DNA of 57,073 nt from the NCBI GenBank assembly GCA_002862135.1, contig PKCI01000218.1:1-57073 (forward strand), read 5' to 3'. The notes under the pieces are model-generated. The model was not told where the DNA came from, did no database searches, and saw nothing but the letters and a program-made list of their open reading frames with translations. The translations under genes and the position numbers were made by a program. The DNA comes from Verrucomicrobiota bacterium. Its GTDB lineage: Bacteria > Verrucomicrobiota > Verrucomicrobiia > Verrucomicrobiales > DEV007. Below are positions 16,490 through 25,074 of the stretch, piece after piece; the stretch's first letter is position 1, and every line of letters starts with the position of its first letter.

Positions 16490-17737
16490 ATGGAACGAAG
16501 AGTTGTCATTACCGGAATGGGGGTGGTTTCGCCTATTGGAAACGATCTCGATACCTTCTGGAACAGCCTGATCGCTGGAAAGAGCGGAATCGGCCATATC
16601 ACCAACGAAGCTCTTGCTGAGTTTGACTGCCAGATTGCTGGTGAAGTGCGGGATTTCGATGCAGCTCAGTATTTCAAGAACCCCAAGGATGCAAGGCGCG
16701 CGGACCGTTTTGCCCAGCTTGCCATGGGAGCAGCCGTGATGGCCATGGACGACTCCGGCATCGATCTGGAGCAGGTAGACCTGGATCGCTTTGGCTGCAT
16801 GGTAGGGAGTGGTATCGGGGGCCTCGAAACCCTCGAAGGACAACACATCAATCTGACCCAAAAGTCTCCCAAGCGGGTTTCCCCGTTCACCATCCCGATG
16901 ATGATCGCAAACATCTCCAGCGGAATGGTATCCATGGAATACGATCTTCGTGGTCCTAACATGTGCATTGTGACTGCTTGCGCGACCTCCAATCACAACA
17001 TCGGCGAAGCCTGGCGAATGATTAAATTCGGTGACGCCGAGGCATTTATCGCCGGTGGTTCCGAGTCCACGATCTGCCCGATGGGTCTGGCAGGTTTTGG
17101 CAATATGAAAGCGCTCAGTATGCGCAACGATGAGCCAGAGAAGGCCTCACGTCCTTTTGATGTCGACCGCGACGGATTTGTGATGGGTGAGGGCGCCGGT
17201 GTCATAGTGATCGAAGAGATGGAGCATGCTCTCCAGCGTGGTGCTCGCATCTACGCCGAGCTAACTGGATACGGTGTTTCTGCAGACGCTTATCACCTGA
17301 CTTCTCCTCATCCTGAAGGCGACGGCGCGCGCCGCTGCATGGAGATGGCGATTAAGCACGCCGGAGTCAAGCCTGAGGAGATCGACTACGTCAATGCTCA
17401 CGGGACTTCGACTGGTCTCGGTGACGTCTGCGAAACTAAGGCGATCAAGCATGTCTTTGGTGAGTATGCCAAGGACGGACTAATCGTCAGTTCGACCAAA
17501 TCTATGACCGGACACCTTCTCGGTGCAGCCGGAGGCGTTGAGCTGGCCGCCTGTGTCAAGGCGATTGGTGAAAGCATTATTCCTCCTACGATCAACCTCG
17601 ATAATCAGGATGAGCGTTGCGACCTCGACTACGTTCCGCACACGGCGCGGAAGGCTGAGGTGAAGCGGGCTCTAACCAACTCATTCGGATTCGGTGGCCA
17701 CAACGCCTCCCTTATTTTGGAGAAGTTCGAAGGCTAG
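16490..17737 (+). CDS. fabF: Beta-ketoacyl-ACP synthase II
   Basis: A 415-residue thiolase-fold condensing enzyme of fatty acid elongation. It joins malonyl-ACP to a growing acyl-ACP in the cytosol. The Cys-His-His triad is visible: Cys164 in VTACATSNHNIGEA, His304 in NAHGTSTGLGD and His342 in SMTGHLLGAAGG. Length and motif spacing match FabF rather than FabB or FabH. It stands alone and is not beside acpP or other fab genes. It ends in a convergent arrangement with the sigma factor gene, with a hairpin between them. Confidence 0.96.
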   Translation: MERRVVITGMGVVSPIGNDLDTFWNSLIAGKSGIGHITNEALAEFDCQIAGEVRDFDAAQYFKNPKDARRADRFAQLAMGAAVMAMDDSGIDLEQVDLDRFGCMVGSGIGGLETLEGQHINLTQKSPKRVSPFTIPMMIANISSGMVSMEYDLRGPNMCIVTACATSNHNIGEAWRMIKFGDAEAFIAGGSESTICPMGLAGFGNMKALSMRNDEPEKASRPFDVDRDGFVMGEGAGVIVIEEMEHALQRGARIYAELTGYGVSADAYHLTSPHPEGDGARRCMEMAIKHAGVKPEEIDYVNAHGTSTGLGDVCETKAIKHVFGEYAKDGLIVSSTKSMTGHLLGAAGGVELAACVKAIGESIIPPTINLDNQDERCDLDYVPHTARKAEVKRALTNSFGFGGHNASLILEKFEG

Positions 17738-17767
17738 TTCCGAGCCTGAATTGATTTAACGAAAATA

Positions 17768-17797
17768 GCCGCGTCGAAATTGACAGCGGCCTTTCTT
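17768..17797. terminator. Hairpin between convergent fabF and sigma factor genes
   Basis: GCCGC-GTC (17768-17775) pairs with GAC-GCGGC (17782-17790, one bulged A) around a 6-nt loop. CTTTCTT follows on the plus strand and TATTTTC on the minus strand. It may terminate both genes; the T tracts are poor. Confidence 0.5.
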
Positions 17798-17825
17798 GGA
17801 TCTACGAACCGAACGGCTCTTGGCT

Positions 17826-18734
17826 CTAGACGGCCATGGCGGTTTCTTCGTGGTCGGAAAAGAATTCGTCATCCTCGGCTTCGCCACCGTTACGGAGGGG
17901 GCGGGGGCCGGGATCCTCTCTCTTCTGGAGCGCGCGGCGCAGCTTCTTCAAAGCAATATTCTGCAGCTGGCGAATACGCTCACGTGTGACGCCGAACTCC
18001 TGACCTACTTCTTCGAGAGTCTTCGGCTTCTGGCCGGCAAGGCCGAAGCGGGCATCGATGATCTTTCGCTCACGTTCATCGAGAACCTCGAGAAGGTCGT
18101 CGAGCTGCATGTGCATATTTTTGTGGCTGAGGAGCTCGAGGGGTGTTTGAGCTTTCTCGTCACCGATGATCTCCCCGAATTCGGTGTTGTCGTCATCGCT
18201 GATTGGAGCATCCAGAGACGCCGGGCGAAGCGCAGCGGACTTGAGGTGGGAAAGCTTGGCGCGGTCGATACCTATCTCCTCGGCGAGTTCCTCGTCGGTG
18301 GGCTCGCGGCCTAGTTCCTCGCTCAGCACCATGGCAACGCGGCGCATCTTAGAGATTTTGTCCACCATGTGGACGGGCAGACGAATTGTCTTACTCTGGT
18401 TCGCCAGCGCGCGCTTGATGGACTGCTTGATCCACCAGGCAGCATAGGTAGACAGCTTTCCTCCTTTATTGGGATCAAAACGCTCGACAGCCTTCATCAG
18501 GCCGATGTTACCTTCAGAGATGAGGTCGAGGAGCGGAAGGCCGTAGTTGGCGTAATCCTGGGCAATTTTAACGACCAAGCGAAGGTTTGCCTTGATCATA
18601 TGGGCCCGAGCTTCTTTGTCGCCCTTCTTAATTCGGTCGGCCAGTTCGACCTCTTCTTCTCGCGTCAATAGAGGTGTTTTTCCGATCTCCCGAAGATAGA
18701 TCTTGATGCCACCGTCCATTTCCAGATTTGCCAT
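17826..18734 (-). CDS. RNA polymerase sigma-70 family factor (RpoD/RpoS-like)
   Basis: A 302-residue sigma factor with regions 1.2 to 4.2 but no region 1.1. Region 1.2 reads IKIYLREIGKTPLLTREEE. Region 2 (residues about 40-122) includes DLISEGNIGLMKAVERFDP, STYAAWWIKQSIKRAL and IRLPVHM. Region 3 includes LGREPTDEELAEEIG. Region 4.2 reads TLEEVGQEFGVTRERIRQLQ. The RIRQLQ helix and full region 3 make it a group 1/2 sigma, closest in layout to RpoS or short RpoD types. It has an unusual acidic C-terminal extension of about 30 residues (GGEAEDDEFFSDHEE). Upstream is a 400-bp AT-rich region with inverted repeats that may control it. Confidence 0.9.
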   Translation of the reverse strand: MANLEMDGGIKIYLREIGKTPLLTREEEVELADRIKKGDKEARAHMIKANLRLVVKIAQDYANYGLPLLDLISEGNIGLMKAVERFDPNKGGKLSTYAAWWIKQSIKRALANQSKTIRLPVHMVDKISKMRRVAMVLSEELGREPTDEELAEEIGIDRAKLSHLKSAALRPASLDAPISDDDNTEFGEIIGDEKAQTPLELLSHKNMHMQLDDLLEVLDERERKIIDARFGLAGQKPKTLEEVGQEFGVTRERIRQLQNIALKKLRRALQKREDPGPRPLRNGGEAEDDEFFSDHEETAMAV

Positions 18735-19107
18735 GACAGTTGAGTGGGTTAAATAGGTTAGTCTGCGAAATAGAATGTATCCCTCAAGGTCAACAGCGGG
18801 AACTGTAGATCGGCTGTTTTTCTCTTTCGACTAGATTGTGATTGGGGAAGCATTGTTAGTCAGGCCGGCTTTCTAAGAGAATTTCTCAAGGAAAATCTGC
18901 TAATGCCCATGTTACGAGCCTCGGTTCCCAGATCTGTTCAATAAAAATTAATTAAAACATTCTAAAAACGGAAATTTCTTAATGTTTATGAAATTTCAAG
19001 TATTTCCGCAAGAAAATAGTTTGATTTTTTTTTAAGTTGTGAAGGCCTGGCCTGCACCCATGATGCGGGCGATTCACCCTCGGGAGACGTTCGAGCGGGG
19101 AATCATC
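18735..19107. other. AT-rich intergenic region upstream of the sigma factor gene
   Basis: About 370 bp without a credible gene. Positions 18930-19045 are strikingly AT-rich compared with neighbouring DNA and include a T9 run. Nested inverted repeats lie at 18969-19008. It is upstream of the minus-strand sigma gene and downstream of the MBL-fold gene's terminator, so any regulatory content should act on the sigma gene. Confidence 0.5.
18969..19008. promoter_or_regulatory. Nested inverted repeat, possible operator
   Basis: CGGAAAT at 18969 and ATTTCCG at 19002 form the outer arms. Inside, the 8-bp palindrome GAAATTTC occurs twice, at 18971-18978 and 18990-18997, 19 bp apart, close to two helical turns. 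This arrangement fits a tandem protein-binding site upstream of the sigma factor gene. No factor is identified. Confidence 0.3.
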
Positions 19108-19131
19108 AAAAAAACCGCAAGCAACTGCGGT
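19108..19131 (-). terminator. Intrinsic terminator of the MBL-fold gene
   Basis: Read on the minus strand, ACCGCA pairs with TGCGGT around a 6-nt loop and is followed by a run of seven T. It begins 5 bp after the stop codon of the gene at 19136-20047. Confidence 0.85.
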
Positions 19132-19135
19132 CGAT

Positions 19136-20047
19136 TCAGTAGCCCAGCCCGAATTCCTTGCGATAGGGCTCGCTTTTGACTCCGCGCCCGGAACTGGGGT
19201 CGGTCACTGGTCCCATCGTCATGCGCTGGCCCAGTTTGAGAAGCCGGTAGCGCTGGCTGAGACGTTCGCAGCAGGAGGTGAACTCATCCGTTGAAACGTT
19301 GCCCTGATCGAACAAGTCGTAGTGGGCCGGGATGACAAGGCTTGAACTGGTCGCTCTGGCCAGTGCAGCAGCCTCGAAACCATTAAGACTGTCGCGGCCG
19401 TCCGCGGTTTTTTCGTCACCATTGATAGGCATGAAAGAAAGATTGATAGGCCAGCGGCGAACCGCTTTGACAAGATTGGTGTGCCAGATAGTCTGTCCGC
19501 TGTGGTAGAGAGCAAACGGCCCGAACAGGATGACGTAGCCTAGGTCCTTGGAATTGCCATTTATGTCGCGGCGAATTTTCGGCGTGGCGGCATCGATGCC
19601 GTGAAATTCGAAAGAGTCAACTTTCACAAAAGTGTCTGCGTTAACCGGAACGATGTTAGGACCCGCTTTTCCCAGGAGATCGCGAGTCTGGTCTTCGATG
19701 CCTGCGGGAACTACAAGTTTAATGTTGGGATTGGCAGCACGGAGAGGCAAAAGGGTTTCGAGATCAAGGCGGTCGGCTTGGGCACTGCTGCAGAGGACTG
19801 TTTCCACACCTTCCAGCGCCAGAGGATCGACGACCTGCTCTGAGACCCTTCTAATGGGAGAGTCTGTTCCCTCGGTGGGGCGTGTAACGGAGTCCGAAAG
19901 ATAGGGATCAATCAGGACCCCTTGGCCGTTCCACTTGATGAGGAAGCCGCTTTGACCGAGCCACCAGACGTGAACGGCTCCTGTCACTTTATCTGCCTCG
20001 CGGAAATCGTTTACGAATTCAGTGTCTTTTTGAACGGGCTCAATCAT
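19136..20047 (-). CDS. MBL-fold protein (UlaG-like) with degenerate metal site
   Basis: A 303-residue metallo-beta-lactamase-fold protein. The framework follows UlaG-like lactonases: VHVWWLGQSGFLIKWNGQGV, LIDPYLSDSVTR near residues 45-56, YHSGQTIWH, and IPAHYDLF near the C-terminus. The defining HxHxDH motif is replaced at residues 88-93 by S-A-Q-A-D-R, losing all three histidines. The later GDT is GQT. The YHSG and PAHYD histidines remain. Classical zinc hydrolysis is therefore unlikely. It may bind a different metal, or act as a non-catalytic homologue. It is a single-gene unit with its own terminator. Confidence 0.85.
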   Translation of the reverse strand: MIEPVQKDTEFVNDFREADKVTGAVHVWWLGQSGFLIKWNGQGVLIDPYLSDSVTRPTEGTDSPIRRVSEQVVDPLALEGVETVLCSSAQADRLDLETLLPLRAANPNIKLVVPAGIEDQTRDLLGKAGPNIVPVNADTFVKVDSFEFHGIDAATPKIRRDINGNSKDLGYVILFGPFALYHSGQTIWHTNLVKAVRRWPINLSFMPINGDEKTADGRDSLNGFEAAALARATSSSLVIPAHYDLFDQGNVSTDEFTSCCERLSQRYRLLKLGQRMTMGPVTDPSSGRGVKSEPYRKEFGLGY

Positions 20048-20184
20048 AGGTCACGAGTTCAGCGGGCGCTCCTTCGTCAATTGGGGCCACGTAACATGCT
20101 ACGAAACGAGCGATTTCACAAGGCTTCTGAATTAAAAACTAGAGTCAGTCGACTTTGTTGAATTCCTATACTCACCGAGGTCGA

Positions 20185-21996
20185 TCAGGGAATTTTGACT
20201 ACGATTCGCTGGTTAGGCGGAAGCCCGCTCAACGGTATCGCCGCTTGCGAACCATCCGGGTTGAGAATTGAAAGTGTTTCGATCGTTTTAGCTTCGCCCA
20301 GTCCGATGGTGAAAGAAAATTCGCTCCGAACGGTTCGGGGAATCTGTTTAAGAATCCAGTCGCTGTCGCGGGGCACCGCAGTGATTCGTGTGCCCTCGAG
20401 GGGACTGCCGTCCAGCGTGATATGAATCCATCGTCCCACGGGACCGGTCGTGTAAAGCCAACGAACACTACCTGATGCGGTTTCATACAGCAGGTCGGCA
20501 TGGCCGTTGGCATCGTAGTCGTTGGACTCAATGCGCACGGGGCTGTCGAGGAAGCTCCCCAGGCTGGTGATTGTGATGTCGCGAAAATTGGTCCCTTCCC
20601 GATTCCAAAGAACGCGATTCGTTTCCAGGTTCGGTGTGCCAATGAGAAGGTCTTCGTAGCCATCATTGTCGACATCAAATGACCCGATTGAGGTAGCGGG
20701 CGCTTCGGGAAGTTCGAGTTCTTCGGTGACATTGGTCATCTGGCCTTTGCCTTGGTTATGGAGCAGCTGCAGTCTGCCGCCCGCAACGGTGATGAAGTCG
20801 AGGAGACCATCGTTATCGAAATCAAAAAAATGACCGGGCGCCGCTGCGCTAGAATCTGTAAGACCGATGCCGGGAGCGATATCATTGAAACGCCATTCTT
20901 CGGCATTGGCCGAGGGTTGTCCGACGTACAATCTGTTGGCGAGGCCTTCAATGCTCAGATAATAGTCTGGAACGAGGTCTTCATTGATATCGACCACTTC
21001 AATTTGTCGAGTCCCTCGGGGAACCCAGAGTTTCAGGTCCCAGGCGACTGGTTCGAAAGTCGCGAGATTGTTTTGACGGTAAAGTTCGAGAGGGTGGTCC
21101 TCACTGCCGACTAGAAGGTCAAGGAGCCCATCGCCGTTGAAGTCCAGCCAGGCAGCGAAGTTGGTGGTATTGAATGACAACAGTCCGAGATCAGAGGTAA
21201 CATCATCGAACCGACCATTGCCCCGGTTTTTCAGGAGCGTGTTAGGGAGGCCGTCCTTTCGGGTAACGAGTAGATCGAGATCTCCATCGGCATCGTAGTC
21301 AGCCGGGTAGAGTCCGTTTCCCGGATGAGCGAAGGCAGGCCATTGGATCTCGGTGAGATTCCCCGAATCGTCTAGATGAAATGCTTTGGCACCACCGTCG
21401 GAAACGAACTCGATGGTCCCGTCACCATTGAAGTCCCCGGTGCAGTAGGGCGCTTTCATCGCGGTTTCTTTGTTCGCTAATCGAACGTCGAAAGTGTCGG
21501 ATTCGGGTGGCGGGGAGGTGTTGCGACGCAGGCTCTCGGGGATTTGAGTGACGTCGATGTCGAGGGCAGAGAGGGCGAGGTTGAATTGCCAGATCTCATC
21601 CGGCGACGGGGTGCCGGTTGAGTTGTTTTGTATGGTGGTGACGAATTCGCGGAGCCATTTTTCGTCGGAGGGGGCGGCGGTTTCCGGGAAAGGGAAAGGT
21701 GCATCGGGTAGGCTGCCGAGCAGGAGTTCCACCTGTGAGGGAGGAAGAGGAGTCGGCACTGTTTCAGGATTGGCGGTCCGTGCTGGGAGAAGGGCGGAGA
21801 TGACTTCGTCCACCTTCATCCCGGTATATCGCTCAATCAGTTGCCGGTCGAGGCGGGGTGGGCGTTTGGAAGGAATAACCTCAGTGAAGACCGGATTTCG
21901 GAAAGAGATTAGTGGCAGGATGCGCTCGAAGTTGACCAGAACCAGGCCGGTCAAAAACAGGCTAGCTATGATCCAGATGACAGCTCGTTTCGACAT
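20185..21996 (-). CDS. FG-GAP/VCBS repeat protein with ASPIC/UnbV C-terminus
   Basis: A 603-residue protein with an N-terminal hydrophobic segment (signal peptide or anchor, VIWIIASLFLTGLVLVNF). Residues about 190-510 contain seven calcium-binding-type FG-GAP/VCBS repeats, each with a D.(N/D).DG..DLL core: DFNGDGTIEF, DYDADGDLDLLV, DFNGDGLLDLLVG, DINEDLVPDY, DFDNDGLLDF, DVDNDGYEDLL, DYDANGHADLLY. The final ~75 residues match the ASPIC/UnbV domain (GRWIHITLDG, IETLSILNPDGSQ). Such proteins are extracytoplasmic propellers common in Verrucomicrobia and Planctomycetes. The ligand is unknown. Confidence 0.9.
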   Translation of the reverse strand: MSKRAVIWIIASLFLTGLVLVNFERILPLISFRNPVFTEVIPSKRPPRLDRQLIERYTGMKVDEVISALLPARTANPETVPTPLPPSQVELLLGSLPDAPFPFPETAAPSDEKWLREFVTTIQNNSTGTPSPDEIWQFNLALSALDIDVTQIPESLRRNTSPPPESDTFDVRLANKETAMKAPYCTGDFNGDGTIEFVSDGGAKAFHLDDSGNLTEIQWPAFAHPGNGLYPADYDADGDLDLLVTRKDGLPNTLLKNRGNGRFDDVTSDLGLLSFNTTNFAAWLDFNGDGLLDLLVGSEDHPLELYRQNNLATFEPVAWDLKLWVPRGTRQIEVVDINEDLVPDYYLSIEGLANRLYVGQPSANAEEWRFNDIAPGIGLTDSSAAAPGHFFDFDNDGLLDFITVAGGRLQLLHNQGKGQMTNVTEELELPEAPATSIGSFDVDNDGYEDLLIGTPNLETNRVLWNREGTNFRDITITSLGSFLDSPVRIESNDYDANGHADLLYETASGSVRWLYTTGPVGRWIHITLDGSPLEGTRITAVPRDSDWILKQIPRTVRSEFSFTIGLGEAKTIETLSILNPDGSQAAIPLSGLPPNQRIVVKIP

Positions 21997-22055
21997 TCCC
22001 AGCCAGTTTACTTTGGATCAATCCGAGCTTCAGTCAAATTCGCGCCCTGTCAGGA

Positions 22056-23084
22056 CTAGCTGAAGTTCTGCCACCGGTGGAGGACTTCGAGAGCCCGTCC
22101 ACTGTCGATCGCGTCGTTGGCTAAGGTGAGTCCCTCAGGCACGCTGGAAGCTCTTCCGCAGATGACGAGGCCGGCGGCACTGTTGAGAGTCACCAGCTCA
22201 CGCTTCGGGCCGGTCAAGCTTCCGTCGAGGATGCCTCTGAGGATTTCTGCATTTTCACCAGCTTTGCCTCCCCGTAGTTCATTGAGGTCAGGCGCGGGCA
22301 GACCAAGTTCGAGGGGATCAATGGTAGAAGCTTCCCCGGCGGTCGTCCAGATCTGAGTTTCGCCGATGGTCGAAAGCTCATCCATTCCGCCTGCCTTTCC
22401 GGCATTGCCATGAGCGGCCCAGGCATTTTTTCTTCCAAGTCGTGAAAGGATATCGGCATAGATGGCTCCGACGTTCGGATCAAAAACTCCAATTAGCTGG
22501 TAGTCTGGCCGCGACGGATTGAGAAGGGGGCCAAGCAGATTGAAGATGGTGCGTTTTCCCCGCTGAGCCAGCAGTTGGCGAACCGGGACGACTGCCTTGA
22601 AAGCCGGGTGGTAGAGAGGGGCAAAAAGAAAACCGGCTCCTACTTCAGCGACGCATCGCCCAAAGTCTTCGGCTGGCAGGTCGATGCGGATGCCGAGAGC
22701 TTCAAGCACATCGGCGCCACCGCTCTTGGAGGTAATGCCGCGGTTGCCGTGCTTAACCACGGCAACGTCGCAGGCAGCCAGGATAAAGACACTCGTCGTG
22801 GAAACATTAAACAGGTCCAGTTTGTCTCCTCCGGTGCCGCAGACATCGATAAGCGGTTTGTCGATTGTGTCGCGGTCGAGTGAAGGTTCGATGGCACGGG
22901 TGAGAAATTCAGAGGCAAAGCCGGCAATTTCGGCAGCAGTCTCACCTTTTTCCGAGAGAGCTTCAAGGAAGTCGGCTTTGGATTCGTGTTCGATAGAATC
23001 GTCAAGAATGGATTCGGTCGCGAGACGAATATCGCCTGCGCTGAGTTCAGACCCCCGGCGGAGTTTTTCTACGAGATCGTGCAT
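22056..23084 (-). CDS. trpD: Anthranilate phosphoribosyltransferase
   Basis: A 342-residue enzyme of tryptophan synthesis that transfers phosphoribosyl from PRPP to anthranilate. Diagnostic motifs are DVCGTGGDK (PRPP glycine loop), FNVSTTSVFILAAC, KHGNRGITSKSGGADVLEALG and FNLLGPLLNP. Length fits TrpD. The start at 23084 (MHDLVEKLR) is preferred over a GTG at 23099. It stands alone, without trpC or trpE alongside. The divergent neighbour is the yqgE-like gene. Confidence 0.96.
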   Translation of the reverse strand: MHDLVEKLRRGSELSAGDIRLATESILDDSIEHESKADFLEALSEKGETAAEIAGFASEFLTRAIEPSLDRDTIDKPLIDVCGTGGDKLDLFNVSTTSVFILAACDVAVVKHGNRGITSKSGGADVLEALGIRIDLPAEDFGRCVAEVGAGFLFAPLYHPAFKAVVPVRQLLAQRGKRTIFNLLGPLLNPSRPDYQLIGVFDPNVGAIYADILSRLGRKNAWAAHGNAGKAGGMDELSTIGETQIWTTAGEASTIDPLELGLPAPDLNELRGGKAGENAEILRGILDGSLTGPKRELVTLNSAAGLVICGRASSVPEGLTLANDAIDSGRALEVLHRWQNFS

Positions 23085-23172
23085 GCTTGAAGTGAACACC
23101 GGTGCTTCGGAGTTGCCAACGGAGAAAATCTATTTGAAAGTCTTTTTGTGTTATCGACACCGGCTATTGCCT

Positions 23173-23769
23173 ATGGCGTCAGAAGATTCAGAATTCGATT
23201 CCGTATCCGACAACCTGAACGAATCCTACAAGGGTAGCTTAATCCTTGCGGATCCGAGTTTGAAGGAGCCAACTTTTTTCCAGAGTGTTCTGCTTCTGAC
23301 CGAACACAGCATGGATAAGGGCGCTTTCGGCTATATTTTGAACCGCCCACTAGGTAGGACGGTGGGGGAACTGCTCACCGAGGAAATTCTCTCCGATGCG
23401 CATCATGAAAAGCTATCCAAAGTTCCCGTTTTTCTGGGAGGGCCAGTCAATCGCGAGCACCTTACCTTTTCTGCTTTCGGATGGTCAGAGGCGGGGGAGG
23501 AGCTTCAATATAACACTCACCTATCGGCTGCAGAAGCGGTGATGCACCAGATGGAAGGGTTTCACATCCGTGCATTCGTTGGCTACTCGGGGTGGTCCGA
23601 AGGGCAGCTTGAGGACGAAATGGAGAGCAACTCTTGGATCACCCACAAGCCTGAGCCGGAGGTAATCGACCTCTCCAAAGTGGATGGTCTCTGGAAGTTG
23701 CTGCTTCGCGACCTCAGCCCGTGGCATAAGCTCATCGCTGACGAGCCGGATGACCTTGGGTTGAACTGA
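23173..23769 (+). CDS. YqgE/AlgH family protein
   Basis: A 198-residue protein of the YqgE/AlgH (DUF179) family: GSLILADPSLKEPTFFQSVL, LLTEHSMDKGAFGYILNRPL, VFLGGPVNREHLTF and FVGYSGWSEGQLEDEM. All the conserved blocks are present and in order. The function is not firmly established; the family has been linked to transcriptional regulation (AlgH) and cytoplasmic quality control. The ATG at 23173 gives the normal family length. The longer upstream frame is antisense to trpD. It converges with the next gene at 3 bp. Confidence 0.93.
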   Translation: MASEDSEFDSVSDNLNESYKGSLILADPSLKEPTFFQSVLLLTEHSMDKGAFGYILNRPLGRTVGELLTEEILSDAHHEKLSKVPVFLGGPVNREHLTFSAFGWSEAGEELQYNTHLSAAEAVMHQMEGFHIRAFVGYSGWSEGQLEDEMESNSWITHKPEPEVIDLSKVDGLWKLLLRDLSPWHKLIADEPDDLGLN

Positions 23770-23772
23770 CCT

Positions 23773-24237
23773 TCACATTACATCCAGAATCATCAACGGA
23801 GGATCTTCGAGAATATCTCCTGTGGTTTTTCCGAGGAGATGCTCTTTTAGCGGCGCAGCCGGACCGAGCACAGTTACAGTATTTCCTTCCTCCGTTTTGC
23901 AAGTGAGACCGCCGCCCGCGGGAGCGAGCAGGTAGAAGACAGACTTGCCGTCGAAGTCGGCTTCGACGAGGGCACCGGGGGCGATGGGATCGTCCAGATC
24001 AAGGTCTGGAAATTCAAAGGTGTCGAGCGAGGTAATGGCTGCCTTCAATTTGTCGGCTTGTTCCGCCTGCCCCGCAGCAAGGTAGGAGGCTTCGAGACCG
24101 CGCGTGTCGTATTTGCTCTCCGCCTTGGTGTCTTCACCCGTGGCAGCTTCATGGGCCCCCTCAAGTGCTTTGATGGCGCGTTCATACTGGGCCTTTAGCT
24201 GCTGGCGGAGGGATTCGACGATGGCTGATTTGTTCAT
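23773..24237 (-). CDS. GreA/GreB-like protein
   Basis: A 154-residue protein. Residues 1-70 form a charged helical region (ESLRQQLKAQYERAIKALEG, AESKYDTRGLEASYLA). Residues 80-154 resemble the GreA/GreB C-terminal FKBP-like domain: PGALVEADFDG, VFYLLAPAGGG, TVTVLGPAAPLKEHLLGK. The true GreA coiled-coil tip with its acidic pair is not clear. Either a diverged RNA polymerase cleavage factor or a secondary-channel-binding relative is possible. The start overlaps the upstream regulator's stop by ATGA (24234-24237), so the two are probably translationally coupled. Confidence 0.7.
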   Translation of the reverse strand: MNKSAIVESLRQQLKAQYERAIKALEGAHEAATGEDTKAESKYDTRGLEASYLAAGQAEQADKLKAAITSLDTFEFPDLDLDDPIAPGALVEADFDGKSVFYLLAPAGGGLTCKTEEGNTVTVLGPAAPLKEHLLGKTTGDILEDPPLMILDVM

Positions 24238-24992
24238 GAGGTAGGCGAGCCGATTCGAGGGCACACGCGATAGCGAGCCGGTGTTGTTCCCAGGATTCTC
24301 CGAAACTGGCGGGTGAAAGCACTTTGATCGCAGAATCGGTATTTTTCTGCAAGTGAAGCAATCGGTTCGCTTCCTTTTCGCAGCTCGACAGCTGCGGCGT
24401 TGATGCGAGTGCGAAGGATAAAGTCCCGAGGGCTAATTTTTACGTAGTCGATAAACTGTCGATGCAGTTGGCGCTCAGAAATACCGAACTCACGTGCCAG
24501 CTCAGCCACCCGCAAAGGGATAGTTGGATTGTCGCTGATAAATTCAATGGCCCGGCCGGCTGAGTGATGGGCGGTGCGAGGGGACTCCCACGAGGCGAAA
24601 GGACGAGTGATGCCAACGACACCAAGCGGGGAGCTGTTTTCGTCGAGAATGGGATACTTTGAGCTGGCGTGCCACTCGAGCTTGCCGTTGTGGTCGTAGA
24701 GTACCTCTGGGTGATCAATCATGGGTTTTTTGTTGATCATAATAGCCCGGTCACCGGCGACCAACTGCTCTGCGACCGGGTCCGGGTAGCGGTCGAAGTC
24801 GGTAGTTCCGGCAAATTCGGACACCTTCTTCAGACCGAGTCGATTGAGGAGTGCGCGGTTCCCGTGGAGGAAACGGCTGTCGGCATCCTTGACGAAAAAG
24901 TAAGCCTCGGGGAGATGCTCAAATATCCGCGTCATTGCGAGACAAACGGGATGCCTCAGTAGTGCCGGTGCATTTTTGAATAAATCAGACAT
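24234..24992 (-). CDS. PAS-domain AraC-family transcriptional regulator
   Basis: A 252-residue regulator. Residues 20-130 form a PAS sensor domain (IFEHLPEAYFFVKDADSRFL, GTTDFDRYPDPVAEQLVAGD, ILDENSSPLGVVGITRPF). Residues 145-245 form an AraC-type double helix-turn-helix (RVAELAREFGISERQLHRQF, ASLAEKYRFCDQSAFTRQF, GTTPARYR). The start at 24992 is chosen because the PAS domain begins soon after. Longer frames reach 25163 but overlap the divergent sulfatase gene. The layout suggests it controls the divergently transcribed sulfatase operon in response to a sugar or redox cue (inference). Confidence 0.88.
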   Translation of the reverse strand: MSDLFKNAPALLRHPVCLAMTRIFEHLPEAYFFVKDADSRFLHGNRALLNRLGLKKVSEFAGTTDFDRYPDPVAEQLVAGDRAIMINKKPMIDHPEVLYDHNGKLEWHASSKYPILDENSSPLGVVGITRPFASWESPRTAHHSAGRAIEFISDNPTIPLRVAELAREFGISERQLHRQFIDYVKISPRDFILRTRINAAAVELRKGSEPIASLAEKYRFCDQSAFTRQFRRILGTTPARYRVCPRIGSPTS

Positions 24993-25032
24993 TTGGCTGA
25001 AAAATACCAAATAATGTCGGCTTGTCACAAGA

Positions 25033-25049
25033 CGAAGAGGAAATCTTCG
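25033..25049. promoter_or_regulatory. Inverted repeat between regulator and sulfatase
   Basis: CGAAGA-GGAAA-TCTTCG is a perfect 6-bp inverted repeat with a 5-bp centre in the 82-bp divergent intergenic region. It is a possible operator for the AraC-type regulator, though it is short and could be chance. Confidence 0.25.
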
Positions 25050-25074
25050 CGCATGTTGGGGAATGTTTCGAATC

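Noticed and set aside
22684-23172. Upstream extension of the YqgE/AlgH frame
   Set aside because: The extra 163 codons are antisense to trpD; the family begins at the ATG at 23173.
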